64,000 nucleotides of DNA from Pseudomonas alliivorans (GCF_017826695.1 NZ_JAFFZW010000001.1:186001-250000); one strand, 5' to 3'; counted from the first letter of the stretch, positions 37,753 through 46,194 are shown. Translations and numbers: made by a program. The notes: a model not told the origin generated them from the sequence alone.

Positions 37753-37876
37753 ACGGCTTCTGCTGAATAAAGGGCGGCTGCCCGAGATGGTTGCCAGTGT
37801 GACGCATCCCGAGGCGATGGGCAAAAGCGGTGATGTAAACCGGGTGCCCGGATTGTTGATCTGCAATTTGTGCCAG

Positions 37877-37928
37877 TGTGACGCGCAGCGTCACAGGTTG
37901 CATGCCCACGCGGAGCACTCATCGTTGA
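37877..37928. repeat. REP-like palindromic repeat, copy C
   Basis: First hairpin GTGACGC-GCA-GCGTCAC (37878-37894) followed by TTGCATGCCCACGCGGAGCA, as in copies A and B. The second arm is degenerate (ACTCATCGTT). Confidence 0.7.
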
Positions 37929-37990
37929 ACACAAGTCCGGAAGACGGAAAACCGGGGCCAAAACGAACGTGTCTGACCGAATGCGTGCGT

Positions 37991-38065
37991 GTGTGAGGCG
38001 GCTTGCCGGCGACGGCGTCAGTTCAGTCGTCAAGAAAAAGCATCGCCGGCAAGCCGCCTCCCACA
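37991..38065. repeat. Inverted REP pair (BIME-like)
   Basis: GTGTGAGGCGGCTTGCCGGC (37991-38010) continues as GACG, and its inverse copy CATCGCCGGCAAGCCGCCTC continues to CCACA at 38041-38065. The arms are about 25 bases with a 25-base spacer. The core GGCTTGCCGGCGATG is the classical Pseudomonas REP type, distinct from the GACGC-type repeats next to it. Confidence 0.85.
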
Positions 38066-38145
38066 ATCCTTGGTTGCAGCAGGACGTGTGCATGACGATG
38101 GGCGCGGAGCATTGGGCAGAATCAGAGCTGTGTGTAACGACTCTC

Positions 38146-38203
38146 GGGATGCTCCGCGTCCGGGCTGCAGGTCATTCTATGCATGGGAATGATCCGCCCG
38201 GGG
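38146..38203. repeat. REP-like repeat, divergent copy D
   Basis: GGGATGCTCCGCGTCCGGGC then TGCAGGTCATTCTATGCATG and GGAATGATC. It matches copy B with the hairpin loop inverted (TCC for GGA) and a decayed second hairpin. A related fragment, GATGGGCGCGGAGCATTGGG, lies at 38098-38117. Confidence 0.5.
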
Positions 38204-38245
38204 GAGTTTGTGATCGTTCTTGAGCCCGCTCCCGGATCCTGTCGC

Positions 38246-38623
38246 TTACGAAGTCCGCCAGGTGATTTCTTCTTCACCGTCGGCACTGATGCGCATCCAG
38301 CGGTCGGCGGCTTCATCGCTTTCCTCTTCGACCCAGGTGCCCGGTGCACAGCGGACTTCCACGTTCAGGGCGGCAAACGCTGCGCGGGCACAGGCGATGT
38401 CGTCGTCCCACGGCGTCTGGTCGCTTTCCAGGTACAGGCTGTTCCACTTGCCCACGGCCTTGGGCAGCCAGGTCACGGGCACATTGCCTGCCTTGCACTT
38501 CCAGGTCTGGCCTTTTTGCGCCCAGTCGCTGCAGGGGCCAATGGCTTCGCCGAGCCACTGGGCGATGGCCTTGTGGTCGACGTCTTCGTCTTTCAGGTAG
38601 ATCTCGATATCAGGTTGGCGCAT
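38246..38623 (-). CDS. Conserved hypothetical protein
   Basis: A 125-residue acidic soluble protein from the ATG at 38623, with GAGG nine bases before. It is rich in Trp and in acidic residues (QWLGEAIGPCSDWAQKGQTW, QTPWDDDIACARAAFAALNV, TWVEEESDEAADRWMRISAD). Three cysteines are scattered without a CxxC pair. No signal peptide or membrane helix is seen. Homologues appear limited to pseudomonads as far as I know. It lies 20 bases downstream of rlmA on the same strand, so it may be co-transcribed with rlmA and dapE. Function is unknown. Confidence 0.8.
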   Translation of the reverse strand: MRQPDIEIYLKDEDVDHKAIAQWLGEAIGPCSDWAQKGQTWKCKAGNVPVTWLPKAVGKWNSLYLESDQTPWDDDIACARAAFAALNVEVRCAPGTWVEEESDEAADRWMRISADGEEEITWRTS

Positions 38624-38643
38624 GGGTGCCTCTTTTTGAATGC

Positions 38644-39453
38644 TTATTGCAGCACGAAATAATCGTAGCGCATGGAAACGGTAACCTTGAACGGTCCGGG
38701 CTGTTCGATCACGGCCGTGCGACGTTCGGCGCTGGCACGCCAGCCGTGCGGCGTCATGGCCAGCAGGTCGGCGCGTGACTGACCGTCGATCAGCTTCAAG
38801 GTATAGCGCAGCGTTTCGCTGTGCTGGAGTTGCATGCCTTCCGGGACCAGCGCCAAATGCTTGTCGTCGGCGTAGTCGCGCACTTCGTCATAAAGACGCT
38901 GGCGTAATTCCATCAGGTGGTCGTTGGTCGGCCCGACGCGCATCAGCCCGCCACCGCGTGTCAACAGGCGCTTGGCTTCGGCCCAGTCCAGCGGGCTGAA
39001 GACGCTGGCCAGAAACTGACAGCTGGCATCCGGCAACGGCACGCGGGCCATGCTCGCCACCATCCACGTCACGTTCGGATCACGACGGCAGGCACGCTTG
39101 ACGGCTTCGCGGGAGATATCCAGCGCATACCCGTCGGACCTTGGCAGCGCTTCGGCAATTTGCGCCGTGTAGTAACCCTCGCCACAACCAATGTCCAGCC
39201 AGTGAGCGGGCATGCGTTCAGCCGCGAGTTCGGCCAGGCGCTGGGCAACCGGTGCGTAATGGCCTGCGTTGAGAAAATCACGCCGCGCCTCGACCATCGC
39301 CTGATTGTCGCCAGGGTCGCGGCTGTTCTTGTGCTGCACCGGCAGCAGGTTCAGATAACCCTGCCGTGCGCGGTCGAAGCGGTGATTGGCGGGGCAGACC
39401 ATGCCATTGTCGGCCGCACTGAGCGGCCCGGAGCAGATAGGGCAGGTCAGCAT
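38644..39453 (-). CDS. rlmA: 23S rRNA (guanine-745-N1)-methyltransferase RlmA
   Basis: A 269-residue SAM-dependent methyltransferase for G745 (or the equivalent G748 in RlmA-II types) of 23S rRNA. The N-terminal zinc finger has CPICSGPL and the second pair in GMVCPANHRFDRARQGYLNL. The SAM site is HWLDIGCGEGYYTAQIAEAL near 84-103, with SVFSPLDWAEAKRLL near 150. Its start overlaps the stop of dapE by one base, which suggests coupling. Family naming between RlmA-I and RlmA-II rests on its gammaproteobacterial origin. Confidence 0.9.
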   Translation of the reverse strand: MLTCPICSGPLSAADNGMVCPANHRFDRARQGYLNLLPVQHKNSRDPGDNQAMVEARRDFLNAGHYAPVAQRLAELAAERMPAHWLDIGCGEGYYTAQIAEALPRSDGYALDISREAVKRACRRDPNVTWMVASMARVPLPDASCQFLASVFSPLDWAEAKRLLTRGGGLMRVGPTNDHLMELRQRLYDEVRDYADDKHLALVPEGMQLQHSETLRYTLKLIDGQSRADLLAMTPHGWRASAERRTAVIEQPGPFKVTVSMRYDYFVLQ

Positions 39454-40604
39454 CAGGCGAGCAACTTGACCAGTGTCTGGTAGTAGATCTCGGTCAATAC
39501 ATCGAGATCGCTGGCCAGAATGCGCTCATTGACCTGATGGATCGTCGCATTGACCGGGCCCAGTTCGACGACCTGAGTGCCCAGCGTCGCGATGAAGCGC
39601 CCGTCTGACGTACCGCCGCTGGTCGAAGCCTTGGTATCGCGGCCGGTCACGCTCTTGATGCTCGCGGACACCGCGTCCAGCAGGGCACCCGGTTCGGTCA
39701 GGAACGGCAGGCCGGACAGCGCCCAGTCGATGTGCCAGTCCAGTTCATGCTTATCGAGAATGCGGGCTACGCGCTGCTGCAGACCTTCGACGGTCGATTC
39801 GGTGGAGAAACGGAAATTGAACACTGCCACCAGGTCGCCCGGAATCACGTTGGTCGCGCCGGTGCCGGAATTGAGGTTGGAAATCTGGAAGCTGGTCGGC
39901 GGGAAGAAGTCGTTGCCGTTATCCCAGTGCTCGGCAGCCAGCTCGGCCAGCGCGCCCGCAGCAAGATGAATCGGGTTCTTCGCCAGATGTGGATAAGCCA
40001 CATGACCCTGCTTGCCGCGCACGGTAAGTTTGGCGCCCAGCGAGCCGCGACGACCGTTCTTGACCACATCGCCCACCAGCGTGGTGCTCGACGGTTCGCC
40101 GACGATGCACCAGTCCAGACGCTCCTTGCGCGCTGCCAGACGCTCGACAACGGCCTTGGTGCCGTGATACGCCGGGCCTTCTTCATCGCTGGTGATCAGA
40201 AATGCAACCGAACCGCGGTGATCGGGATAGTCAGCCACAAAACGCTCGGCCGCCACCAGCATCGCCGCCAGACTGCCCTTCATGTCTGCTGCCCCACGTC
40301 CGCACAGCATGCCGTGCTCGTCGATCAGCGCATCGAACGGGTCGTTCTGCCAGGCCGTGACCGGGCCGGTCGGCACCACATCGGTGTGGCCGGCGAAACA
40401 CAGCACCGGACCGTCGTGGTTGCCATGGGTTGCCCAGAAATTGTCCACGTCTTCGATACGCATCGGCTCAAGTTTGAAACCGGCATCGCCCAGACGCTGC
40501 ATCATCACGGTCTGGCAATCGGCATCGACTGGCGTGACCGACGGTCGACGAATCAGGTCGCAGGCAAGCTGCAGGGTGGGCGAAAGATCGGAAGGGGCCG
40601 TCAT
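39453..40604 (-). CDS. dapE: Succinyl-diaminopimelate desuccinylase
   Basis: A 383-residue zinc peptidase-fold (M20) enzyme that cleaves N-succinyl-L,L-diaminopimelate in lysine and peptidoglycan precursor synthesis. Zinc ligands are in [13 protein letters not shown] (near 70), [14 protein letters not shown] (near 100) and [17 protein letters not shown], with the catalytic Glu pair (about 134-135). The C-terminal His is in [13 protein letters not shown]. The length is typical. The gene is upstream of rlmA and is transcribed away from tcdA; dapD and dapC are close by, giving a loose lysine-synthesis cluster. Confidence 0.96.
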   Translation of the reverse strand: MTAPSDLSPTLQLACDLIRRPSVTPVDADCQTVMMQRLGDAGFKLEPMRIEDVDNFWATHGNHDGPVLCFAGHTDVVPTGPVTAWQNDPFDALIDEHGMLCGRGAADMKGSLAAMLVAAERFVADYPDHRGSVAFLITSDEEGPAYHGTKAVVERLAARKERLDWCIVGEPSSTTLVGDVVKNGRRGSLGAKLTVRGKQGHVAYPHLAKNPIHLAAGALAELAAEHWDNGNDFFPPTSFQISNLNSGTGATNVIPGDLVAVFNFRFSTESTVEGLQQRVARILDKHELDWHIDWALSGLPFLTEPGALLDAVSASIKSVTGRDTKASTSGGTSDGRFIATLGTQVVELGPVNATIHQVNERILASDLDVLTEIYYQTLVKLLA

Positions 40605-40920
40605 GTACAGAACTCCGGTAGCAAGACTGGGGGGCGCGAAAGGGCCGTTATCTTATATCAAAACGACGGCCTGAGGCTGTCGTTCATTAGAGGTTTCATG
40701 GTGCGTTCCATCTTGAGGCTTCCTCCCTGATACATGCTTATTCACTGATTTAGTCAATTAGGGGTCAGACGATTCTCCGGGGTAATCCCTCGCAACTGAT
40801 GCTCGGCTCGCCGGGACGGTTGGCTGGCGGTATGTCTACCTGCAGAGGTCGGGTCAATGTCGCAGGTGCCGCGAAGCCCGCAAACCCCTATAATGCGCGC
40901 CGGTTTTTGAGGTATTGATC
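40605..40920. other. Divergent dapE-tcdA promoter region
   Basis: 316 bases without a gene. For tcdA, a perfect TATAAT box is at 40889-40894 with a 26-base leader and GAGG at 40909-40912; no strong -35 is visible. For dapE, the minus strand has the AT-rich TTTTGATATAAGATAACG about 50 bases before the start. I see no tRNA or other structured RNA. Confidence 0.5.
40889..40894 (+). promoter_or_regulatory. -10 box of tcdA
   Basis: Perfect TATAAT, predicted start near 40901 and a short leader to the ATG at 40921. The -35 region is weak. Confidence 0.55.
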
Positions 40921-41751
40921 ATGAGCGCAGAAGATCCACGTTTCGCAGGCATTGCCCGTTTGTATGGCATCGAGGGGCTGGAGCGTCTGCGTGCTGCGCA
41001 TGTGGCGGTGGTCGGTATCGGCGGCGTGGGATCCTGGGCGGCGGAGGCGCTGGCGCGCAGCGGCGTGGGTGAAATTTCGCTGTTCGACATGGACGACGTC
41101 TGCGTGAGCAATACCAATCGGCAGTTGCATGCGCTGGACAGCACGGTGGGTCGTGCGAAGGTCGAGGTGATGGCGGAGCGTATTCGCTCCATCAACCCGG
41201 ACTGCGTGGTGCATGCGGTGGCAGACTTCGTGACCCGCGACACCATGGCCGAGTGCATCACGCCGGAACTGGATTTCGTCATCGATTGCATCGACAGCGT
41301 CAACGCCAAGGCTGCGCTGATCTCCTGGTGCAAACGGCGCAAGATCCAGATGGTCACCACGGGTGGCGCAGGCGGGCAGATCGATCCGACGCTGATCCAG
41401 ATCGCCGACCTGAACCGTACCTTCAACGACCCGCTGGCCTCCAAGGTGCGCTCGACGCTGCGCCGTGATTACGGTTTTTCGCGGACCCCTAACCGCCACT
41501 ACAGCGTTCCATGCGTGTTCTCCACCGAGCAACTGCGTTACCCGAAGCCGGATGGCAGCATCTGCCTGGAGAAAAAGTTTGTCGGTGAAGGGGTCAAGCT
41601 CGACTGCGCTGGCGGATTTGGCGCGGTGATGATGGTTACTGCATCGTTCGGCATGATCGCCGCCACGCGCGCAGTGGACAAACTGGTCGCGGGTACACGA
41701 CGTCCTTCGGAGCGGGTCAAACCTGCTGCTGCGATCTCGGATCAGGCCTGA
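40921..41751 (+). CDS. tcdA: tRNA threonylcarbamoyladenosine dehydratase TcdA (CsdL)
   Basis: A 276-residue E1-like ATP-dependent enzyme that dehydrates t6A37 of tRNA to cyclic ct6A. The ATG at 40921 has GAGG at 40909-40912. The nucleotide-binding VVGIGGVGSWAAEALARSGV is near 29-48, then LFDMDDVCVSNTNRQ. The conserved MVTTGGAGGQIDPT is near 145, and CVFSTE near 200 carries the conserved Cys region. It faces csdE and csdA, whose sulfur-transfer pathway acts with CsdL in E. coli. Its end overlaps the csdE end by ten bases on the opposite strand. Confidence 0.94.
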   Translation: MSAEDPRFAGIARLYGIEGLERLRAAHVAVVGIGGVGSWAAEALARSGVGEISLFDMDDVCVSNTNRQLHALDSTVGRAKVEVMAERIRSINPDCVVHAVADFVTRDTMAECITPELDFVIDCIDSVNAKAALISWCKRRKIQMVTTGGAGGQIDPTLIQIADLNRTFNDPLASKVRSTLRRDYGFSRTPNRHYSVPCVFSTEQLRYPKPDGSICLEKKFVGEGVKLDCAGGFGAVMMVTASFGMIAATRAVDKLVAGTRRPSERVKPAAAISDQA

Positions 41752-42149
41752 GTGAGCGTTTGCATCTTCTGCAGCACAGCGTTCAGACCGTTGCTGCGCG
41801 AGGGTGACAACTGGCGACTCAAGCCCAGTTGACTGAACCAGCCCGGCAAATCCACAGCCTGCAGTTCTTCCGCCGAAAGCCCGTTTACCCGTGCAAGTAG
41901 CAGAGCAACCAGCCCGCGTATCAGACGTGCATCGCTGCCGGCGCGAAACTGCCAGTGCCCGGCGCTGATCTCGCCTGTCAGCCACACCTTGCTCTCACAA
42001 CCGTGCACCAGATGTTCATCCGACTTTTCGTCATCGCTCAATGGCGGGAGCCGGTCACCCCATTGCATCAGCAGGCGTGCACGCTGCTCCCAGTCTTGTT
42101 GCTGGCTGAAAATGTCGAGTGCTGTCCGGGCAAGCGAGGGAAGACTCAT
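41742..42149 (-). CDS. csdE: SufE-family sulfur acceptor CsdE
   Basis: A 135-residue SufE-like protein that accepts persulfide sulfur from the cysteine desulfurase CsdA. The acceptor Cys is in HLVHGCESKVWLTGE near residue 51, and RGLVALLLARVNGLSAEEL is the conserved helix. The start overlaps the csdA stop (ATGA-type), so the two are translationally coupled, as in E. coli. The C-terminus, MQTLTQA, overlaps the end of the converging tcdA by ten bases. Confidence 0.92.
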   Translation of the reverse strand: MSLPSLARTALDIFSQQQDWEQRARLLMQWGDRLPPLSDDEKSDEHLVHGCESKVWLTGEISAGHWQFRAGSDARLIRGLVALLLARVNGLSAEELQAVDLPGWFSQLGLSRQLSPSRSNGLNAVLQKMQTLTQA

Positions 42150-43351
42150 CTGAGTAACTCCAGCGCCTGATCCAATGCATTGAAAAAATGAAGAAGGTCG
42201 TCCGAGTCGTTGTACAGCGCCAGCGAAGCCCGGATCGCGCCCGGCAGCCCTAGGCTCTTGAGCAACGGCATGGCGCAGTGATGACCGGCGCGCACGGCAA
42301 TGCCTTGTTCGGTGAGCAGGTGCGCCAGATCGGCATTGTGCACACCTTCGACCACGAAGCTGACCAGTGCCAGGTCCGGGGAGCCGAGCACTTGAATGCC
42401 GTCACGCTGTTGCAGCCCTTCGAGCAGGCGTCGATGCAGCTTGAGTTCATGTTCCGCGACCGCCTGAGGGTCCAGGCTGTCCAGATAGTCCAGCGTCGCG
42501 CCCAGGCCGATCACGCTGGCAATGGGCGGCGTACCGGCCTCGAAGCCCAGCGGTGCAGGGCGAAACTTTGAGTGGTGATAGTCGGCGGTCAACACCATCT
42601 CGCCGCCGTACTGCCAGTGCGCAAGACTGGGCAGCGCGTCGTTGCGGCCGAAGAGCACGCCGAGCCCTTCCGGGCCATACAGCTTGTGGCTTGAAAACAC
42701 ATAAAAGTCGCAGCCCAGTGCCTGGACATCATGACGGCCATGAACCACGCCTTGCGAACCGTCCACCACCGTCAGCGCGCCCTGTGCCTTGGCCAGGGCG
42801 ATGAGCCGCTGCAGTGGCTGCCAGGTGCCGAGCACATTGGAAAGCTGACTGATGGCCAATAGTCGCGTACGGGACCCGATCAGGTGAGCGGCCGCCACGC
42901 AGTCGATAATGCCGTTGGTGTCCAGAGGCAGAACCACCAGCTTGAGATCGAGACGTTGCGTCAGTTGCTGCCAGGGCAGCAGATTGGCGTGATGCTCCAG
43001 CGCGCTGATGACGATTTCGTCGCCCGCCGCGAATTCGTGTGCCAGGCCGTAGGCGAGCAGGTTCAGTGCCGAGGTCGCGCCGTGGGTAAAGATGATCTGT
43101 CCCGAGTCGCCCGCATTCAGCCAGTGTGCAGTCTTGCTGCGGCTGTCTTCGAATGCCTGAGTGGCGTGTGCACCGGGCAGATGCTGCGCACGATGCACGT
43201 TGGCGGCACCGTTGGTGTAGTAATGAGTCAGGGCATCGATCAATGCCTGAGGTTTTTGCGTGGTGGCGGCATTGTCCAGATAGGTCTGGCCTTGCCGTTG
43301 CAGGGCGGCGATGGCAGGAAAGTCAGCGCGCCAGGGAGAAAGGAGGGGCAT
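42146..43351 (-). CDS. csdA: Cysteine desulfurase CsdA
   Basis: A 401-residue PLP enzyme of the class V aminotransferase fold (SufS/CsdA group) that makes alanine and enzyme-bound persulfide from cysteine. Motifs: YLDNAATTQKP near 24, the PLP-binding His in ALEHHANLLPW near 120, the Schiff-base lysine in FSSHKLYGPEG near 223 and the catalytic Cys in AVRAGHHCAMPLL near 358. The ATG at 43351 has GGAGG upstream. It is followed by csdE. Sulfur is likely passed to CsdE for tRNA or cofactor thiolation rather than bulk Fe-S assembly. Confidence 0.94.
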   Translation of the reverse strand: MPLLSPWRADFPAIAALQRQGQTYLDNAATTQKPQALIDALTHYYTNGAANVHRAQHLPGAHATQAFEDSRSKTAHWLNAGDSGQIIFTHGATSALNLLAYGLAHEFAAGDEIVISALEHHANLLPWQQLTQRLDLKLVVLPLDTNGIIDCVAAAHLIGSRTRLLAISQLSNVLGTWQPLQRLIALAKAQGALTVVDGSQGVVHGRHDVQALGCDFYVFSSHKLYGPEGLGVLFGRNDALPSLAHWQYGGEMVLTADYHHSKFRPAPLGFEAGTPPIASVIGLGATLDYLDSLDPQAVAEHELKLHRRLLEGLQQRDGIQVLGSPDLALVSFVVEGVHNADLAHLLTEQGIAVRAGHHCAMPLLKSLGLPGAIRASLALYNDSDDLLHFFNALDQALELLR

Positions 43352-43371
43352 GATTCATCCGGCTGGGTGAA

Positions 43372-43402
43372 GCGGGTTCGGAACGCGGTGTTCCGAACCC
43401 GC
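43372..43402 (-). terminator. Perfect hairpin between dapD and csdA
   Basis: GCGGGTTCGGAAC (43372-43384) and GTTCCGAACCCGC (43390-43402) form a 13-base-pair stem with a 5-base loop. No T-run follows on the minus strand, so it may be a weak terminator or a message-stabilising hairpin at the end of dapD. Confidence 0.6.
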
Positions 43403-43410
43403 ACACGGCA

Positions 43411-44445
43411 TCAGTTGTGAGCGTGCAGGGCTTCGTTCAGCTCGATGGCCGACTTGTGGGTCTTGCATTCCACAGCGCCGGTCTGCGAGTTGCGACGGAA
43501 CAGCAGGTCGTTCTGACCGGCCAGATCACGTGCCTTGACGATCTTGACCAGTTCGTTGTTCTCGTCGAGCAGGGCAACCTTGGTACCGGCCGTCACATAC
43601 AGACCCGACTCCACAGTGTTGCGATCACCCAATGGAATGCCGATACCGGCATTGGCGCCGATCAGACAGCCTTCGCCAACCTTGATGACAATGTTGCCGC
43701 CGCCGGACAGGGTGCCCATGGTGGAGCAGCCGCCGCCCAGGTCGGAACCCTTGCCGACGAAAACGCCAGCCGACACACGGCCTTCGATCATCCCCGGACC
43801 TTCGGTGCCGGCGTTGAAGTTGACGAAACCTTCGTGCATCACGGTAGTGCCTTCGCCGACGTAGGCACCAAGGCGTACACGTGCGCTGTCAGCGATACGA
43901 ACGCCGCTCGGCACGACGTAGTCGGTCATTTTCGGGAACTTGTCCACAGAGAACACTTCCAGCAGTTCGCCTTTGAGGCGCGCTTCCAGTTGACGCTCGG
44001 CCAGTTCGCTCAGGTCCACAGCGCCCTGGCTGGTCCAGGCCACGTTCGGCAGCAACGGGAAAATGCCGGTCAGGTTCAGACCATGCGGCTTGACCAGGCG
44101 ATGAGACAGCAGGTGCAGCTTGAGGTACGCCTCAGGGGTCGACGTCAGCGGTGCATCTTCAGCCAGCAGCGTGGCAACGAGGGGCTTGTGGCTCTCGGCC
44201 AGACGGTTGAGCAATGCGGCCTGCGTCGCGTCGATCGATTTGACGGCATCGGCCAGCTTGTAGGACTGATCAACATTGAACGTGATCGCCTGGTTGCCGC
44301 CGGTATAGCCCAGCGCTGGCGCGATGGCTGCAATCAGTTCGGCCGAAGGGTTGATCACAGGCTGTGCGTAGAACACTTCCAGCCACGCGCCTTCACGGTT
44401 TTGAGTGCCAACGCCGAAGGCCAGGCTGAACAGGGTAGTGGACAT
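43411..44445 (-). CDS. dapD: 2,3,4,5-tetrahydropyridine-2,6-dicarboxylate N-succinyltransferase
   Basis: A 344-residue enzyme of the Pseudomonas/actinobacterial DapD type, longer than the 274-residue E. coli enzyme. It succinylates tetrahydrodipicolinate in lysine/DAP synthesis. The left-handed beta-helix hexapeptide repeats run from about 185 to 285 (VRIADSARVRLGAYVGEGTT, GRVSAGVFVGKGSDLGGGCS). The catalytic Glu is near FNAGTEGPGMIEGRVS. The N-terminal domain is specific to this DapD class. A perfect hairpin follows its stop. Confidence 0.95.
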   Translation of the reverse strand: MSTTLFSLAFGVGTQNREGAWLEVFYAQPVINPSAELIAAIAPALGYTGGNQAITFNVDQSYKLADAVKSIDATQAALLNRLAESHKPLVATLLAEDAPLTSTPEAYLKLHLLSHRLVKPHGLNLTGIFPLLPNVAWTSQGAVDLSELAERQLEARLKGELLEVFSVDKFPKMTDYVVPSGVRIADSARVRLGAYVGEGTTVMHEGFVNFNAGTEGPGMIEGRVSAGVFVGKGSDLGGGCSTMGTLSGGGNIVIKVGEGCLIGANAGIGIPLGDRNTVESGLYVTAGTKVALLDENNELVKIVKARDLAGQNDLLFRRNSQTGAVECKTHKSAIELNEALHAHN

Positions 44446-44491
44446 GCGAATACCTCGTAACTTATCTAAGGGCTGTCAGTAGCGTCCCGGC

Positions 44492-44839
44492 TTACTGAAC
44501 GGCCGCTGCATACAAATCGGGTTTGAAACCAATCAGGGTCTTGTCGCCCAGATCAAGCACAGGGCGCTTGATCATGGACGGCTGCGCGAGCATCAACTCA
44601 ATGGCCTTGGGCTGATCGATATCGGCTTTCTGCGCATCGTCGAGCTTGCGAAAGGTCGTGCCCGCCCGGTTCAGCACCACTTGCCAGCCGTGCTCGTTGC
44701 ACCACTGGGTCAGGTGCTCGCGGTCGATACCTTGCGTCTTGTAGTCATGAAAATCGTAGCTGACGGAATGCTCGTCGAGCCAGGTCCGTGCTTTTTTCAT
44801 GGTGTCGCAGGCTTTGATGCCGAACAGGGTGTAAGTCAT
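44492..44839 (-). CDS. Spx/ArsC-family protein (Yffb-like)
   Basis: A 115-residue thioredoxin-fold protein of the ArsC/Spx/YffB family. The ATG at 44839 (MTYTLFGIKACDTMKKARTW) starts the fold; the frame continues upstream for about 160 codons without a ribosome site. The N-terminal CDTMKK replaces the CxxC/CxxS of Spx, with one active-site cysteine, KACDT at residue 11. C-terminal features are IKRPVLDLGDKTLIGFKPDL. In many pseudomonads it is next to dapD, as here; YffB can use glutathione as an arsenate reductase-like protein but its role is not settled. Confidence 0.88.
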   Translation of the reverse strand: MTYTLFGIKACDTMKKARTWLDEHSVSYDFHDYKTQGIDREHLTQWCNEHGWQVVLNRAGTTFRKLDDAQKADIDQPKAIELMLAQPSMIKRPVLDLGDKTLIGFKPDLYAAAVQ

Positions 44840-45052
44840 TGAATTGTGCAGGGAGACGGGCGTTGCCGGATGTTCCCTGTTGCCTCCCGTGAAATGTGGC
44901 CGGTGATTATGCCACGTCAACGCACTGAGCGCTTTGGCTGTCTGGAACCTGTGCCCGACCACTTTAGGTGAAGAACATTTCACCCGTCTTACTCTTGAGC
45001 GATGAGCGGTGAAGAGCAATGATGATGTACCACATGTAAGATCGGGTGCGTT

Positions 45053-45283
45053 ATGTCTGAACAGGAAAAGAAGAGGGAAGCGGCGCTGATCCGACAACGT
45101 TATTACAGGGAACGTCAACGCGCGGAAGGCTTCAAGCAGAACACAATCTGGATTCACAGCCAGGCTGAGATAGAAGGGCGGATGGCGGCGCGGGAAGGAA
45201 AACCGCTGTTGCCCATGCGATCCCATGATCCTGTCAGTTGGGCTGTCGGGTGGATTGCTGAAACGTTGAGGGTTCGGGATTAG
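45053..45283 (+). CDS. Small hypothetical protein, 76 residues
   Basis: A short soluble protein from the ATG at 45053. It starts with a very basic, charged helix (SEQEKKREAALIRQRYYRER) and ends SWAVGWIAETLRVRD. The ribosome site is weak. It lies alone between the divergent ArsC-like gene and the metzincin gene, has no known family that I recognise, and may be restricted to P. syringae and relatives. The high Arg/Lys content would suit a nucleic-acid binder, but nothing proves it. It could also be a chance frame. The 213 bases upstream hold an 18-base hairpin GGTGAA/TTCACC near 44967-44984. Confidence 0.5.
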   Translation: MSEQEKKREAALIRQRYYRERQRAEGFKQNTIWIHSQAEIEGRMAAREGKPLLPMRSHDPVSWAVGWIAETLRVRD

Positions 45284-45357
45284 GCGTTCTTTGACAGGCG
45301 CGTCACGTAAGCCTTGGGGCAACCCGTGGCGCGCCAGTCATACACGTTCAAACTGCG

Positions 45358-46194
45358 TTACGGCTCTTCAAATTTCGAGTTGCTGCGGTCAGGGTAGATC
45401 GACTGCATGAGTTCGATGTCTTTGGCACTCAGTGTCTTTCCGGTATTGATGATTTCGAAATCGCCCAGCGTCAGGGCATTCGGAATATCGAAGTGCATGA
45501 TCGAATCCCGGTCATAAGCTGAGTAGTGAAAGTCGGCCGCTTCGTATTGGTCGAGGAAGTTCCTGGCCACCAGTTCATCGCTGTAGCCTGCCAGGGCCAG
45601 CAGGCGACGCAAGACCGGCTCGTTCCACGGAATTTTTGCATCCGGATGTTGATGCTCATGGACGGCGCCCAGTGCATGTCCGAATTCGTGCAGGACAATG
45701 CGTTCAAGTTCGGCCTTGGGCCGCAGATCGGCCTCGAATATCTCCCCGAAATTGAATTCCATGGTGGCCTTGTCCTGCGCCACCAGCAGAGCGTCAGTAC
45801 CCAGCTCGCTCCAGTTCAAGTGGGTATTGAGGCCGATACGAATGTCGCTGGGGCCGCTGGTCACGAATTCGAACTTCAGGTTCACGTGCGGCAGCCACTT
45901 GCGGGCGGCGTCGATGATCGGCTGAGTGAGCGGGGCGGGCGGGTTCTTGAGGAATTCGATTTTCAAGGTCCGGCCACGAGCCCAGTACTTGTTGAAAGCC
46001 ACCAGAATGCGGGGCTCGCGCCCGCTGGTTTCCGAGGCATAGCCTGGGTCCGATTCGTAGGTCGGTGTAATGGCTGCGTTGGCCGGGTTTTCACGAATGG
46101 CGGTCTCGTAGGACGCCTGATAGTCCTGCGCGTCTCGCATCGAACAGAGCAGCGGCAGATTTTCTCGGGGTTGTGATTCGGGCATGAGGGTCAT
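45358..46194 (-). CDS. Metzincin metalloprotease (M12A/M10-like), no signal peptide
   Basis: A 278-residue zinc protease. The catalytic site is HEFGHALGAVH (HExxHxxGxxH, near 170-180) with the Met-turn SIMHFDIPNAL near 230, so all zinc ligands are present. The N-terminal 60 residues are polar with no signal peptide or membrane segment, unlike most secreted members. The start may be the ATG at 46194 or 46185. The C-terminus, IYPDRSNSKFEEP, lacks a type I secretion repeat. Export by type III, type VI or another route, or an intracellular role, is open. The neighbours are housekeeping genes in both directions, so it looks like a species-level insertion. Confidence 0.82.
   Translation of the reverse strand: MTLMPESQPRENLPLLCSMRDAQDYQASYETAIRENPANAAITPTYESDPGYASETSGREPRILVAFNKYWARGRTLKIEFLKNPPAPLTQPIIDAARKWLPHVNLKFEFVTSGPSDIRIGLNTHLNWSELGTDALLVAQDKATMEFNFGEIFEADLRPKAELERIVLHEFGHALGAVHEHQHPDAKIPWNEPVLRRLLALAGYSDELVARNFLDQYEAADFHYSAYDRDSIMHFDIPNALTLGDFEIINTGKTLSAKDIELMQSIYPDRSNSKFEEP

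Larger units (their letters stand above)
37753..38245. other. REP-rich intergenic region upstream of plsB
   Basis: Nearly 500 bases with no convincing gene. It holds copy C of the hairpin repeat, an inverted REP pair and the divergent copy D. The 14-base sequence TGCCAGTGTGACGC occurs twice (37792-37805, 37871-37884); the first looks like a truncated repeat fragment. The plsB promoter must also lie at its left side but is not recognisable. Confidence 0.7.

Noticed and set aside
40605..40920. tRNA or small RNA in the dapE-tcdA gap
   Set aside because: No conserved tRNA arms or strong structured element, only promoter-like boxes.
44840..45322. N-terminal extension of the ArsC-like protein
   Set aside because: The frame is open upstream, but the thioredoxin fold starts at 44839 and no ribosome site or domain is seen beyond.
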